A stretch of 49,239 bases of DNA, from contig DKVL01000091.1 in the NCBI GenBank assembly GCA_002491195.1, positions 6,091-55,329 of the forward strand, written 5' to 3'. How positions within the stretch are numbered: position 1 is the first letter of the stretch; each line of letters begins with the position of its first letter. The notes beneath the pieces are model-generated. The model had not been told where the DNA came from. It saw only the letters and a list, made by a program, of their open reading frames with translations, and ran no database searches. Positions 40,612-49,239 of the stretch are shown one piece after another. This DNA comes from Lachnospiraceae bacterium UBA7179. GTDB lineage: Bacteria > Bacillota > Clostridia > Lachnospirales > Lachnospiraceae. A program made the position numbers and the translations under genes.

Positions 40612-41565
40612 TTATTTCTCCGGATACATCCAACCGGTATAGTCCATAATTGCCATTTTTTCCTGGCTGGCTTTGGCCAGAAGCGTCTCGTTGCGATAAT
40701 CTCTTGGCGTCGTCTGCATGGCTTCCATAAAGTGCCGGTTGAAGCTTGACACAGAGCGGAAGCCGACCATCTCGGAGATGTCAAGAATCGAGTGCTCCGT
40801 GCTGCGCAGCAGGTTGCACGCCTTGGTGATACGTGTGTTGTTCAGAAAGTCAAGGGGGCTTGTTCCCATGATCGAGTGAAACAGCCGCCGGAAGTGTGTT
40901 GGGCTTAAGCAGCAGATGTCAGCCAGGTAATTCATGTCAAACTGCTCGGCATAATGGTCTTCTATGTAGTCGAGAACCGGGGAGAGCACCATCGCGTTTT
41001 CAGGAGGCTGGCTGGTGAGAGTGGTCTCGAGACCGCCTTTGCTCTGTATGCGGTCAAGTGCGATGCACAGTGACAGCAGAAGTCCCATAGCGCTTGCCTG
41101 ATACTGGGGGCGCTGTTCCTCGATCTCGCGTATGATCATCGCTGTGAGATCATAGATATAAGGGTATTCGTCGCGGCTTAGAATGTGCCTGTATTCCTTG
41201 TAAGCGCTCAGGGACAGATCAAAGCCGCGGATCTGGGGGGCCATATTTTTAAACAGTTCCTGTGTGTTCAGGAACAGATAAGACCAATGGCTCTGTGTAT
41301 CCGGTGAACTGTATGTCGTGTGGGGAATATTCCGCGGGATGCAGGTGATGTCGCCCTCCTTGAAAAAGAGGCGTTCCTTTCCGTTAAACTCCATATATCC
41401 GCTTTCCGAGTGGCACATGCCGATTTCCAGGCAATTATGGAAATGCAGGTGCTTGCTTGGGACATTCGAGATCTTCCAGTGCTCGCCGGACAGCAGAAGC
41501 ACTGGAAAGTCAGAGGGCAGATAGTAGCTGCGGTACTCGGCAATATCGTTTTTTGGTTTCGGCAT
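40612..41565 (-). CDS. AraC-family regulator, probably of the sugar operon
   Basis: A 317-residue transcription factor. An N-terminal cupin-like sensor (~residues 20-150; HLHFHNCLEIGMC, IPRNIPHTTYS) and a C-terminal double HTH (~205-300; MNYLADICCLSPTHFRRLF and ILDISEMVGFRSVSSFNRHF). It is divergent from the sugar ABC importer, so it is likely its regulator, with a sugar as ligand. The second ATG (41565) is 9 bases from AGGAGG; the first (41571) is only 3 bases away. The 66 bases to the ABC exporter end hold nothing recognised. Confidence 0.92.
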   Translation of the reverse strand: MPKPKNDIAEYRSYYLPSDFPVLLLSGEHWKISNVPSKHLHFHNCLEIGMCHSESGYMEFNGKERLFFKEGDITCIPRNIPHTTYSSPDTQSHWSYLFLNTQELFKNMAPQIRGFDLSLSAYKEYRHILSRDEYPYIYDLTAMIIREIEEQRPQYQASAMGLLLSLCIALDRIQSKGGLETTLTSQPPENAMVLSPVLDYIEDHYAEQFDMNYLADICCLSPTHFRRLFHSIMGTSPLDFLNNTRITKACNLLRSTEHSILDISEMVGFRSVSSFNRHFMEAMQTTPRDYRNETLLAKASQEKMAIMDYTGWMYPEK

Positions 41566-41744
41566 ATTCATGAACCTCCTTCTTATGTAAAATGGTTATT
41601 TTTGCATATTCTATGAACCTTTTTCGATAGACTTTATGTCCATATAAACCAGAAATAACCAACTATAACAAATCTTTCCAGCTGTTTTAGTCCACAAAAA
41701 CGGGACAAACCTAGTCAAAATAGATAACGAAAAAAAGTAAAAAT

Positions 41745-41821
41745 AATAAAAACTATGCATTTCGTCGACCAGCGTTTATAGAAAGTATAACATAAATGGT
41801 TGGAAATGCATAGTTTTTATT
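41745..41821 (+). repeat. Perfect 19-bp inverted repeat around a 39-bp core in the divergent intergenic region
   Basis: AATAAAAACTATGCATTTC (41745-41763) has its exact reverse complement at 41803-41821. The core adds TTTAT/ATAAA and ACCA/TGGT pairs, so the whole could extrude as a cruciform. It lies between the AraC gene and the sugar operon. The rest of 41566-41957 is AT-rich; no clear -35/-10 pair or cre site was found. Confidence 0.8.
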
Positions 41822-41957
41822 TTCTTTTTGCTAGAAATAAAAGATAAAATGCACGAAAATATAAATACAAGTAATCAATGATTATACAAAATAACGAAAA
41901 CTTTGAGCGGTTTTGAAATGTTTTTTGAATAATCAGAACAGGAATGGAGGTTTTGAT

Positions 41958-42905
41958 ATGGGTAAAACAAAAGGCGGCGAAAATGTCACCGTGCATACCA
42001 CCTGGAAAAACAGTTTCAAGAGAGACTGGCAGTTATATTTGATGCTGTTGTTTCCAATAGTAATGGTGGTTCTCTTCAATTATGCGTCCTATCCCGGTAT
42101 GCGGATGATCTTTATGGATTACAAGCCCGCGAAAGGATATGCGGGCAGCGAATGGGTCGGCATGGAGACAATCGTCAAAGTGTTTAAGGATGCGGATTTT
42201 CATCGTGCCCTGAAGAGCTCGATTGTATTTAATCTGCTGGATCTGGTAGTGGGGTTCCCAATGCCGATCATTCTGGCGCTGATGTTGAATGAACTGCGCT
42301 ATCCGAAGTTTAAGAAGGTGACGCAGACAATTTTGTATCTGCCGCATTTCCTCTCATGGGTTATCATCGGGAGCGTGGCGTACACAATGTTTCGTCCTTC
42401 AACAGGTCTGGTCAATATCTTTCTGATGAACGCAGGACTGATCAAGGAGGGGATTCCGTTCCTGACGGAGAAGTGGCACTGGGCAGTGACGTATCTGCTG
42501 ATCGGTGTCTGGCAGGGAATGGGCTGGGGCACGATCATTTATCTTGCCGCGATCACAGGCATCAGCGGTGACTTGTATGAGGCGGCGATGATTGACGGTG
42601 CTAACCGCTGGCAGAGGATGCTGCATATCACACTGCCGGGCATTAAGAGCACGATTGTCACACTGCTGATCATGAACCTTGGGCGTGTGATGGGAAGTAA
42701 CTTCGAGCGTCTCGATCAGTTTGGAAACTCGCAGGTAAAGGATTTCCAGTATCAGCTGGCAATTTACATATATGAGAAGGGTCTTCAGGGAAATAAGTTC
42801 AGTATGTCGACTGCGGTCGGTCTCTTCCAGTCTGTCGTCGGTCTGATCCTGGTACTGTTATCAGACTGGTTCGCGAAGAGACTCGGCGAAGAAGGCTTAT
42901 TATAG
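41958..42905 (+). CDS. Sugar ABC importer permease, LplB type
   Basis: A 315-residue inner-membrane permease with about six helices. The cytoplasmic EAA loop is DLYEAAMIDGANRWQRMLH (~residue 210), the ATPase contact. It belongs to the CUT1 oligosaccharide group that pairs with a lipoprotein binder. ATG 41958 is 7 bases after GGAGG; the upstream in-frame ATG at 41913 lacks a site. Its stop overlaps the ribosome site of the next permease. The ATPase is not in this window, as is common because one MsmK-like ATPase is shared. Confidence 0.94.
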   Translation: MGKTKGGENVTVHTTWKNSFKRDWQLYLMLLFPIVMVVLFNYASYPGMRMIFMDYKPAKGYAGSEWVGMETIVKVFKDADFHRALKSSIVFNLLDLVVGFPMPIILALMLNELRYPKFKKVTQTILYLPHFLSWVIIGSVAYTMFRPSTGLVNIFLMNAGLIKEGIPFLTEKWHWAVTYLLIGVWQGMGWGTIIYLAAITGISGDLYEAAMIDGANRWQRMLHITLPGIKSTIVTLLIMNLGRVMGSNFERLDQFGNSQVKDFQYQLAIYIYEKGLQGNKFSMSTAVGLFQSVVGLILVLLSDWFAKRLGEEGLL

Positions 42906-42917
42906 GAGGTGTATGTC

Positions 42918-43844
42918 ATGGCAAAAAAAGAAGAAGCCGTCCGCGGCGCGGAAGTAAACAGTGACGGAAACAGAGCGATCAACAAGTTCAGGGTCAGCGA
43001 TATTGTGATCATGGTCATACTGGTGCTTTTGTGTGCGACTTGTGTGCTGCCTTTCATCCACCTGCTGGCAAAGTCGATCTCTGGCAACTCCTATGTTATT
43101 GCAAAGCAGGTTTCCTTTATCCCAAAAGGAATCAATTTTGACGCGTATGTGTCCATTTTCAAGGATGGAAGTATGGTGTCGAGCATGATCTACAGCATCT
43201 ATGTCACACTGATCTTTACGATACTTGGCATGGTGGTCTGCACCTGTGCGGCGTATCCACTCTCCAAGAAGCGATTAAAGGGGAGGACGTTTTTCACCTT
43301 TATCCTGATGTTTCCGATGTATTTTAGTGCAGGTCTGATTCCCTCTTATCTGTTGTTTAAGGATCTGCATGTACTTGACACAATGTGGGTATTGATTTTC
43401 CCGTTGATCTATTCACCTTATAACATGTTGATCATGAAGACGAACCTGCAGTCATCAATACCGGACAGCCTGGAGGAATCCGCTTTCCTTGACGGCGCCA
43501 CCAACTTCCAGATCTTGTGGAAGATCGTGCTCCCGCTGTCAAAACCAATCCTCGCAACACTATCCCTGTTCTATGCAGTGGGGCGCTGGAATGCTTATGC
43601 GGACAACAAGTACTATATCCGTTCTGAGAACCTGAAAATGATTCAGTATAAGCTGTCGCAGCTTGTATCATCAGCTTCGGATGCACAGACAGCGACGCTT
43701 TCCGAGGGTGCGGCAGTGACAAGTACGCCGGAGGTATTACAGGCGGCGTGTATCATGTTTGTGACAATACCAATCATCTGTATTTATCCGTTTGTACAGA
43801 AGTATTTTGTAAAAGGAACGATGGTTGGTGCAGTAAAAGGCTAA
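42918..43844 (+). CDS. Sugar ABC importer permease, LplC/YtcP type
   Basis: A 308-residue partner permease with about six helices. The EAA loop reads LEESAFLDGATNFQILWKIV (~residue 188). ATG 42918 is chosen because AGGAGGTG ends 7 bases upstream; the GTG at 42909 is within that site. With the LplB-like protein it forms the membrane channel for the lipoprotein at 43905. Confidence 0.94.
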   Translation: MAKKEEAVRGAEVNSDGNRAINKFRVSDIVIMVILVLLCATCVLPFIHLLAKSISGNSYVIAKQVSFIPKGINFDAYVSIFKDGSMVSSMIYSIYVTLIFTILGMVVCTCAAYPLSKKRLKGRTFFTFILMFPMYFSAGLIPSYLLFKDLHVLDTMWVLIFPLIYSPYNMLIMKTNLQSSIPDSLEESAFLDGATNFQILWKIVLPLSKPILATLSLFYAVGRWNAYADNKYYIRSENLKMIQYKLSQLVSSASDAQTATLSEGAAVTSTPEVLQAACIMFVTIPIICIYPFVQKYFVKGTMVGAVKG

Positions 43845-43904
43845 GAAACAGGTAGTGTTCCCGATAGGCGGGTTATACTATAGATTTTTAAAGGAGGATT
43901 CATT

Positions 43905-45662
43905 ATGAACAAGAAGGCTTTTAAGAGAGCAATGGCATTGGCATTGACGGGCGTAATGGCAATGGGCACACTGACAGGTTGCGGCGGCGGTTCCGGTGAC
44001 AGCACCAGCACACCTGCAGACAACACAACATCGACAGATAACAGCAGCGCAGCATCGACAGATAACAGTACGACATCGACGGACAATGCGGGAACAGCAG
44101 ATTCGGCAGATACTTCTGGCGCAACAGGGATTGAAAGCTGGGAGGCATTTGCGGAGAATGTTACTCTGAAGATTCCTGTATATGACAGAGGCGCAGAGGG
44201 TGTACCCAACGTAAGCGATAACTATTGGACAAAGTGGGTGCAGGAGAATTTTGGAGACAAATACAATATCACAGTGGAATATGTTCCTATTACACGTACT
44301 GATGTTCTTACCTCTTATTCACTGCTGGCAGCAGCAGAGGATCTCCCGACAATCCTGATGGAGTATGACTATCCAAAGCAGGCACAGTGGGCGGCAGATG
44401 GATATCTGACAACCTATGATCTTGACGAGTTTGCAAAGGTTGCGCCTACATATTATCAGAGAATGGTTGATCTGGATCAGCTCGGTTATACAGAGATGAA
44501 CGGCGATACTTATTTTGCACTGGCTGAGAGACCATATTATGACACGGCTTACACGTATGTGACTTTCTACCGCAAGGACTGGCTGGACAAGATCGGTTAT
44601 GACTCTTATCCTGAGACATGGGAGGAGCAGAAGGCGATGTACCAGAAGCTGATCGATGAGGGACTCTGCGAGCATCCGCTTGGCGGCCATATGGTGACAG
44701 GTGCGGGCGTTGACCAGAACTATGCGTTCAGAAAGTTCCCGCTGGATGAGGAGAATTGGGCATGCTATGGTGATTATGCGATTCCGTCGCTCGGCGATGA
44801 CGCAAACAGGGAGTATGTCAGAAGAGAGAATGAGAAGTATCAGTTAGGTTTCCTGAATCCGGAGTATTATGTAACGGATCTTGAGACAGAAAAGGCTTCT
44901 TTTGTAAGCGGTCAGATCTTCCAGTTTGCGGGATATATCTCTGCGGATGTGGATTTCCTGACAGCGCTCTATGAACAGAATCCTGATGCGCATGTCGGTG
45001 TTCAGATGCAGGCGGAGATTGACGATCCCAATGGCGGCACTGTGTCAGCATACCGTGCGGACAATCCGTTTGGTATGATGATCGGCTTCTCATCACAGGC
45101 GACAGAGGATGAGCTCAAGGCGGCATGGATGTACATGGAGTGGATGACGCAGGAGGAGAACCTCTTCACGATGCAGTGGGGTATCGAGGGCGAGAACTAC
45201 AACATGGGTGATGACGGACTTCCCGTTCCGGTATCGGATTACAACGGCGAGTGCAAGCAGGGCTTCAACAATTCCAAGGATTACTGGTGTGTGACGATCG
45301 AGGCCAGAAATGCAGGTACCATTGAGGAGATCATTGGCGCAAGCTCACCGAAGAACCTTCCGGATGACCTGACACAGGAGCTGATCGACAATTATTACAG
45401 AAAAGTGAAGTTGGCGGAGAACGGCCGTGCAGTCAGCGATTGTAATTTTGCAGTAGTACTGGATTCTGTAGGAGAGTATCAGGCTTCCCTGCTTGAGCTT
45501 TACACGGAGTACAGAGACCAGCTGACCATGTGTGACCCGGCTAAATTTGACACACTCTACGATGAGCTGGCAAAGAAGTACGCAGATGCAGGATATCAGG
45601 AAATTGTAAATGAGAGAAAGGAAGCATACGAGGCTGGACAGTCCACAAAGCTTCAGAAATAA
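43905..45662 (+). CDS. Extracellular solute-binding lipoprotein of the sugar importer
   Basis: A 585-residue substrate binder. The signal peptide and lipobox end in MAMGTLTGCGGG (lipid Cys ~residue 27), followed by a low-complexity Ser/Thr/Asp/Asn linker (~30-70) that tethers the domain. The mature part is a two-lobed binding fold (e.g. WAADGYLTTYDLDEF, WEEQKAMYQKLIDEG). Length is in the range of the LplA-like group for larger oligosaccharides. ATG 43905 follows AAAGGAGGA. Its substrate is inferred from the downstream enzymes to be a galactosyl-rhamnose or rhamnogalacturonan fragment. Confidence 0.94.
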   Translation: MNKKAFKRAMALALTGVMAMGTLTGCGGGSGDSTSTPADNTTSTDNSSAASTDNSTTSTDNAGTADSADTSGATGIESWEAFAENVTLKIPVYDRGAEGVPNVSDNYWTKWVQENFGDKYNITVEYVPITRTDVLTSYSLLAAAEDLPTILMEYDYPKQAQWAADGYLTTYDLDEFAKVAPTYYQRMVDLDQLGYTEMNGDTYFALAERPYYDTAYTYVTFYRKDWLDKIGYDSYPETWEEQKAMYQKLIDEGLCEHPLGGHMVTGAGVDQNYAFRKFPLDEENWACYGDYAIPSLGDDANREYVRRENEKYQLGFLNPEYYVTDLETEKASFVSGQIFQFAGYISADVDFLTALYEQNPDAHVGVQMQAEIDDPNGGTVSAYRADNPFGMMIGFSSQATEDELKAAWMYMEWMTQEENLFTMQWGIEGENYNMGDDGLPVPVSDYNGECKQGFNNSKDYWCVTIEARNAGTIEEIIGASSPKNLPDDLTQELIDNYYRKVKLAENGRAVSDCNFAVVLDSVGEYQASLLELYTEYRDQLTMCDPAKFDTLYDELAKKYADAGYQEIVNERKEAYEAGQSTKLQK

Positions 45663-45692
45663 ATAGCAGGAAAACTTCCTGAAATAAGCATA

Positions 45693-45724
45693 ACGGCCCC
45701 CAGCATTTGTTGGGGGCTGTATTT
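45693..45724 (+). terminator. Terminator-like hairpin after the lipoprotein gene
   Basis: ACGGCCCCCA and TGGGGGCTGT pair over 10 bp (one G-T) around GCATTTGT, followed by ATTT. The T-run is short, so it may be a partial stop that lowers transcription of downstream enzymes. Confidence 0.7.
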
Positions 45725-45751
45725 AAAAGAAGACTGCTGTGAGGGAATTTT

Positions 45752-45794
45752 ATTTTCTCAACACATTGTTGGAATCGCAGTGTGCTGAGAAAAT
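45752..45794 (+). repeat. 14-bp inverted repeat upstream of the GH105 gene
   Basis: ATTTTCTCAACACA and TGTGCTGAGAAAAT pair over 14 bp with one mismatch and a 15-base loop. It lies between the lipoprotein terminator and the GH105 promoter. Confidence 0.65.
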
Positions 45795-45806
45795 CGAATT
45801 GCTGTT

Positions 45807-45843
45807 CATGAATATTGACATACAATTCATGCACAACTATATG
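45807..45843 (+). promoter_or_regulatory. GH105 promoter with a dyad across its -35 box
   Basis: TTGACA (45815-45820), a 17-base spacer and TATATG (45838-45843). The repeats CATGAAT (45807-45813) and ATTCATG (45825-45831) flank the -35 box, a layout expected for a repressor or activator site. Confidence 0.55.
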
Positions 45844-45890
45844 ATTAACAGAAAATTATGATAAAATAAATATACAAGGAGGGCTTTGCA

Positions 45891-46943
45891 ATGTTGAAGT
45901 TAGAGTATGATAAACAGGAGATTCTGGAGGTGATCGACAAGATCGTAAAACGAACGATGAAGATGGACCTGACATGGGACTGGCCGTGCGGAGTGGCGTA
46001 TTTTGGTATCGCTGATGCCTATGAAAAAACAGGGAATGAGGAATATCTGAAACTTTTAAAGGACAGGGTGGATGAGCTGATCGATCTGGGACTGCCCAGA
46101 GTGTGGACGGTCAATGCCTGTGCGATGGGGCATTGTCTCATCACACTTTACAAGGCGACAGGCGAGCAGAAGTACTGGGACATCGTGATGAGCAAGATCA
46201 ATTATATCCGAAAGGATGCGCTCCGGTTTGGCGATCATGTCCTGCAGCACACGGTTTCGGCGGACAATGATTTCCCGGAACAGTGCTGGGCGGACACGCT
46301 GTTCATGGCAGCGTTTTTCCTGCTAAGAGTCGGCGTGGAGCTTGCGGACGAGGAGATCATTGAGGATGCGCTGAATCAGTACTATTGGCATATCAAATAT
46401 CTGCAGGATCCGGACACTGGTCTGTATTATCATGGATACAACAATATCACCAAAGACCATATGTCAGGCTTTTACTGGGGACGCGCCAATGCGTGGGCGG
46501 CGTTTACCATGTCGCAGGTGAGCGACATTCTCAAAAAGTGCTATTTGTATCCAAAGTATATGGATGTGGCAGGCTCTTTGAATGAGCAGTTATCTGCGCT
46601 CAAGCTGCTCCAGACCGAGGACGGTCTGTGGAGAACGATCCTGAATGACGAGAGCTCTTATGAGGAGATTTCAGCTTCCGCAGGGATTGCGGCGGCGATG
46701 GTGACAAGGGCAAATCCCCTGCACTCAAAATATATCAACAAGTCGATCAGGGGAATGCTTGCGAATGTAAGTCCGGATGGCAGGGTGCTCAATGTATCGG
46801 GCGGAACGGCGGTAATGAATGATGCGGACGGTTATCGCAATATCTCCAGGGACTGGATCCAGGGCTGGGGACAGGGACTTGCGCTTGCGTTCTTTGATAA
46901 AGTGTTGGTATCAGATGAGATAGAAAAAGATGGCGCATTATAG
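45891..46943 (+). CDS. Glycoside hydrolase family 105 unsaturated rhamnogalacturonyl hydrolase
   Basis: A 350-residue alpha/alpha-barrel enzyme without a signal peptide, so cytoplasmic. GH105/GH88 marks are DWPCGVAYFGI (~residue 27), the catalytic Asp in CWADTLFMAAFF (~135) and the substrate loop GFYWGRANAWAAFTM (~195). GH105 enzymes remove the 4,5-unsaturated galacturonosyl end that pectate or rhamnogalacturonan lyases leave. ATG 45891 follows AAGGAGGG. It is 60 bases ahead of the GH112 gene; together they indicate processing of imported rhamnogalacturonan-I fragments. Confidence 0.9.
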   Translation: MLKLEYDKQEILEVIDKIVKRTMKMDLTWDWPCGVAYFGIADAYEKTGNEEYLKLLKDRVDELIDLGLPRVWTVNACAMGHCLITLYKATGEQKYWDIVMSKINYIRKDALRFGDHVLQHTVSADNDFPEQCWADTLFMAAFFLLRVGVELADEEIIEDALNQYYWHIKYLQDPDTGLYYHGYNNITKDHMSGFYWGRANAWAAFTMSQVSDILKKCYLYPKYMDVAGSLNEQLSALKLLQTEDGLWRTILNDESSYEEISASAGIAAAMVTRANPLHSKYINKSIRGMLANVSPDGRVLNVSGGTAVMNDADGYRNISRDWIQGWGQGLALAFFDKVLVSDEIEKDGAL

Positions 46944-47003
46944 TGAGATCGAATGGATCCGGGGCAGGGCAGATGCAGAGCCCTGAATAAGAGGAGGATA
47001 AAG

Positions 47004-49157
47004 ATGGGAAAGGGAAGTTTTACACTGCCGGGAGAGGCAGGGTATGAGAAATTGACATTACAGCTTGCAGAAAAGTGGGGCGCGGATGTGATCCGTGACA
47101 GTGATGGGACAGTGCTCTCCGACGAGATCACAAAGGCAGGTTATGGTATTTATTCGACGATCTGTATCATCCGGGATCACAATGAGTGGGCAAAACAGAA
47201 TCAGGATAAGCTGCAGCAGACCTTTTTGATGACGCATCCGGTGACGGCGGACAGTGAGCGTCTCGAGATTTCGCTGATGGCTGATTTCTTTGCGGAGCAG
47301 TTCAAGGTCAATGACAGTGCGGAATCCATGAAGTACTGGCAGGTCTATGACAGGACGACGAATACCTTGGTTGACGCGTCGAAGTGGCGTTATGACAAGG
47401 AAAAACAGGCGGTCATATTGAAATCGATTACGCCATGGCACAATTATACAGTGAGCTTTCTGGCGTACCGCATCTGGGAAGAGATTTCCATGTACAACCA
47501 TACGACGAACAATTGGGACAAGGAGCATCTGATGCAGATCGATCCGGTGTATCCCGAGACACAGGCGTATATGCTCGACTGGATGACAAACTGGTGCGAG
47601 ACACACCCGGATACGACGGTGGTGCGCTTTACGTCCATGTTCTATAACTTTGTGTGGATCTGGGGAAGCAGTGAGCGCAACAGGCAGCTTTATTCCGACT
47701 GGGCGTCTTATGACTTTACAGTCAGCCCGAAGATGCTGGACGATTTTGCGGCAAAATACGGTTATAGTATGACGGCGGAGGATTTTGTCAACCAGGGAAA
47801 GCTTCATGTGACACACATGCCATGCGACCAGAAAAAGAAAGACTGGATCAACTTTGTGAACCGTTTTGTGATCGACTTTGGCAGGCAGTTGATTGATCTG
47901 GTGCACAAATATGGAAAAAAGGCGTATGTATTCTATGATGACAGCTGGGTTGGGATTGAGCCGTACAAGCCGACGTTCAAAGAATTTGGGTTTGATGGTC
48001 TGATCAAGTGTGTATTCTCCGGCTATGAGGCAAGGCTCTGTTCCGGCGTTGATGTCGGCACGCATGAACTTCGGCTGCACCCGTATCTGTTCCCGGTGGG
48101 GCTTGGCGGAGCGCCTACATTTATGGAGGGCGGAAATCCGACTTTAGATGCAAAGAAGTACTGGAACAGCGTGAGACGCGCGCTGCTCCGCTGCCCGATT
48201 GACCGGATTGGTCTTGGTGGGTATCTGCATCTGGTGGAGGATTTTCCGGATTTTGTGGAGTACATAGCCAAGATCGCTGACGAGTTCCGGTCGCTGAAGG
48301 AGCTTCATCACGCTGGAAAACCTTATCATTGCAAGACAAGGGTTGCCGTGCTGCATTTCTGGGGCAGTATGCGCTCCTGGTCGCTGTCAGGACATTTTCA
48401 TGAGACGTATATGCATGATCTGATCCATATTAACGAGGCGCTCAGCGGACTTCCGTTGGAGGTGAGCTTTATCAACTTCGAGGACGTGAAGAACGGCGCA
48501 TTGGAACATGTCGATGTCGTGATCAATGCCGGCATGGCAGGAAGCGCATGGAGCGGCGGAGATGCATGGAAGGACGAGGCTGTGATCGAAAAACTGACAA
48601 GATGGGTGTACGAGGGTGGTGCATTCATTGGCGTGGGAGAGCCCTCGGCTGTGGCAGGATATGACAGCTATTTCAGGATGGCGCATGTGCTCGGTGTTGA
48701 TGAGGATACTGTCGACAGAGTGTGTCATGGAAAGTGGTCTTTTGCGGTAGACGAGGCGGCTGCGGATCAGGTGATACCGGAGGGCGCATCGATACCGGAA
48801 GGTGTAAAGTGTCATCTGACGGACGGAAAGGCTTCTGTCCTGGCAGAACATAACAGTAATCCGCTGCTGGTCAGAAATGTATTTGGCAAGGGACAGGGGA
48901 TCTATCTGTCGAAATTCAATGTGAATAATGCCAACACGAAGCTGCTGTTGAATCTGATCTTAGATGCGGGCGGCGAAGCGGTGGATGGTCTTTATCTCAC
49001 GGACAACGCGGAGATGGAGTGTGCCTTTTATCCGGAGAGTAGGACTTTGATCGTCATCAACAATGCGGAGACGGCACAGGAGTGCAGCGTTAAGACAGAG
49101 TACGGCGTGGAGAAGGTGCGGCTGGAGGCATTCGATACGATTATTAAAAGGATATAG
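47004..49157 (+). CDS. Family GH112 beta-galactoside phosphorylase, likely galactosyl-rhamnose phosphorylase
   Basis: A 717-residue cytoplasmic enzyme. Segments FTLPGEAGYEKLTLQLAEKW (residue ~4), HWMTNW-like LDWMTNWCETHP (~190), RFTSMFYNFVWIWG (~208), YVFYDDSWVGIEPY (~310) and HELRLHPYLFPVG (~355) are the GH112 pattern. GH112 cleaves beta-galactosides with phosphate to galactose 1-phosphate. Family members act either on lacto-N-biose/galacto-N-biose or on galactosyl-beta-1,4-rhamnose; GH105 next door points to the latter. ATG 47004 lies 7 bases after GAGGAGG, so 17 earlier in-frame codons are excluded. Confidence 0.93.
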   Translation: MGKGSFTLPGEAGYEKLTLQLAEKWGADVIRDSDGTVLSDEITKAGYGIYSTICIIRDHNEWAKQNQDKLQQTFLMTHPVTADSERLEISLMADFFAEQFKVNDSAESMKYWQVYDRTTNTLVDASKWRYDKEKQAVILKSITPWHNYTVSFLAYRIWEEISMYNHTTNNWDKEHLMQIDPVYPETQAYMLDWMTNWCETHPDTTVVRFTSMFYNFVWIWGSSERNRQLYSDWASYDFTVSPKMLDDFAAKYGYSMTAEDFVNQGKLHVTHMPCDQKKKDWINFVNRFVIDFGRQLIDLVHKYGKKAYVFYDDSWVGIEPYKPTFKEFGFDGLIKCVFSGYEARLCSGVDVGTHELRLHPYLFPVGLGGAPTFMEGGNPTLDAKKYWNSVRRALLRCPIDRIGLGGYLHLVEDFPDFVEYIAKIADEFRSLKELHHAGKPYHCKTRVAVLHFWGSMRSWSLSGHFHETYMHDLIHINEALSGLPLEVSFINFEDVKNGALEHVDVVINAGMAGSAWSGGDAWKDEAVIEKLTRWVYEGGAFIGVGEPSAVAGYDSYFRMAHVLGVDEDTVDRVCHGKWSFAVDEAAADQVIPEGASIPEGVKCHLTDGKASVLAEHNSNPLLVRNVFGKGQGIYLSKFNVNNANTKLLLNLILDAGGEAVDGLYLTDNAEMECAFYPESRTLIVINNAETAQECSVKTEYGVEKVRLEAFDTIIKRI

Positions 49158-49179
49158 TACGATATTACAGTTCAGCCCA

Positions 49180-49205
49180 GGACTTCGCACTGCGCTGCGA
49201 AGTCC
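49180..49205 (+). other. Stem-loop downstream of the phosphorylase
   Basis: GGACTTCGCA and TGCGAAGTCC pair perfectly over 10 bp around CTGCGC. No T-run follows, so not a classic terminator; it may stabilise the message between the two genes. Confidence 0.65.
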
Positions 49206-49227
49206 GTAAGAAAGCGTGGAGGTTGAG

Positions 49228-49239
49228 ATGCATCAAGCC
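49228..49239 (+). CDS. Start of a further gene, cut by the window end
   Basis: An ATG at 49228 lies 4 bases after GGAGGT (49218-49223). Only four codons (MHQA) are visible, so no product can be named. By position it likely continues the sugar operon. Confidence 0.45.

Noticed and set aside
41830..41957. A catabolite-control (cre) site near TTTGAGCGGTTTTGAA
   Set aside because: It departs from the consensus at several key positions.

Overview
The window reads as a chromosomal piece of a Gram-positive, anaerobic gut clostridium, most likely a member of the Lachnospiraceae. The reasons are the dense one-strand operons with strong AGGAGG ribosome sites, GHKL (AgrC-like) kinases paired with LytTR regulators, a clostridial BirA operator on bioY, three c-di-GMP enzymes, a CsoR/CopA copper module, and a lipoprotein-dependent sugar ABC transporter next to GH105 and GH112 enzymes. 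No rRNA, tRNA, CRISPR array, transposase or phage gene was seen.

Layout. 0-3.5 kb: a kinase-regulator-kinase trio (GHKL, LytTR, GHKL). 3.6-12.2 kb: an apparent operon of six genes that encodes almost only solenoid repeat proteins: a small PH/GRAM-like protein, a 20-unit ankyrin protein, a small TPR-like protein, a 10-unit ankyrin protein that copies the second half of the first, a roughly 29-unit Sel1 protein with an Asp/Glu-rich insert, and a leucine-rich protein. None has a signal peptide or a recognisable enzyme domain. It has its own promoter, upstream direct repeats and a strong terminator, and is the best candidate here for an undescribed system. 12.3-17.2 kb: an OmpR-type two-component system (regulator frameshifted at codon 4) feeding a MacB/FtsX-type ABC transporter, the usual form of a peptide-antibiotic detoxification module. 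17.2-24.7 kb: an Fe-S aldo/keto-reductase-like protein, BirA-controlled bioY, then an operon of a condensation-fold acyltransferase, a zinc-ribbon membrane protein, SurE and a membrane diguanylate cyclase, and convergent asnA. 24.9-31.6 kb: an HD-GYP response regulator, copper control and export (csoR, copA with a CopZ-like domain fused at its C-terminus and its own internal ribosome site), and an EAL response regulator. 31.8-35.4 kb: gph, a MATE exporter and a second LytTR/GHKL pair. 35.4-36.6 kb: an AT-rich island with a HigBA-like toxin-antitoxin pair and a decayed small gene. 36.7-40.5 kb: two ABC half-exporters. 40.6-49.2 kb: an AraC regulator divergent from a sugar ABC importer (LplB/LplC type plus lipoprotein), GH105 and GH112, which together look like a route for uptake and phosphorolysis of rhamnogalacturonan-I side-chain fragments.

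The sensing and signalling content is high: five histidine kinases or sensor proteins, six receiver domains and one enzyme of each major c-di-GMP class. Two genes carry single-base losses in homopolymer runs (T at 12361-12364, A at 36501-36505); these are either true decay or assembly errors and should be checked in reads.
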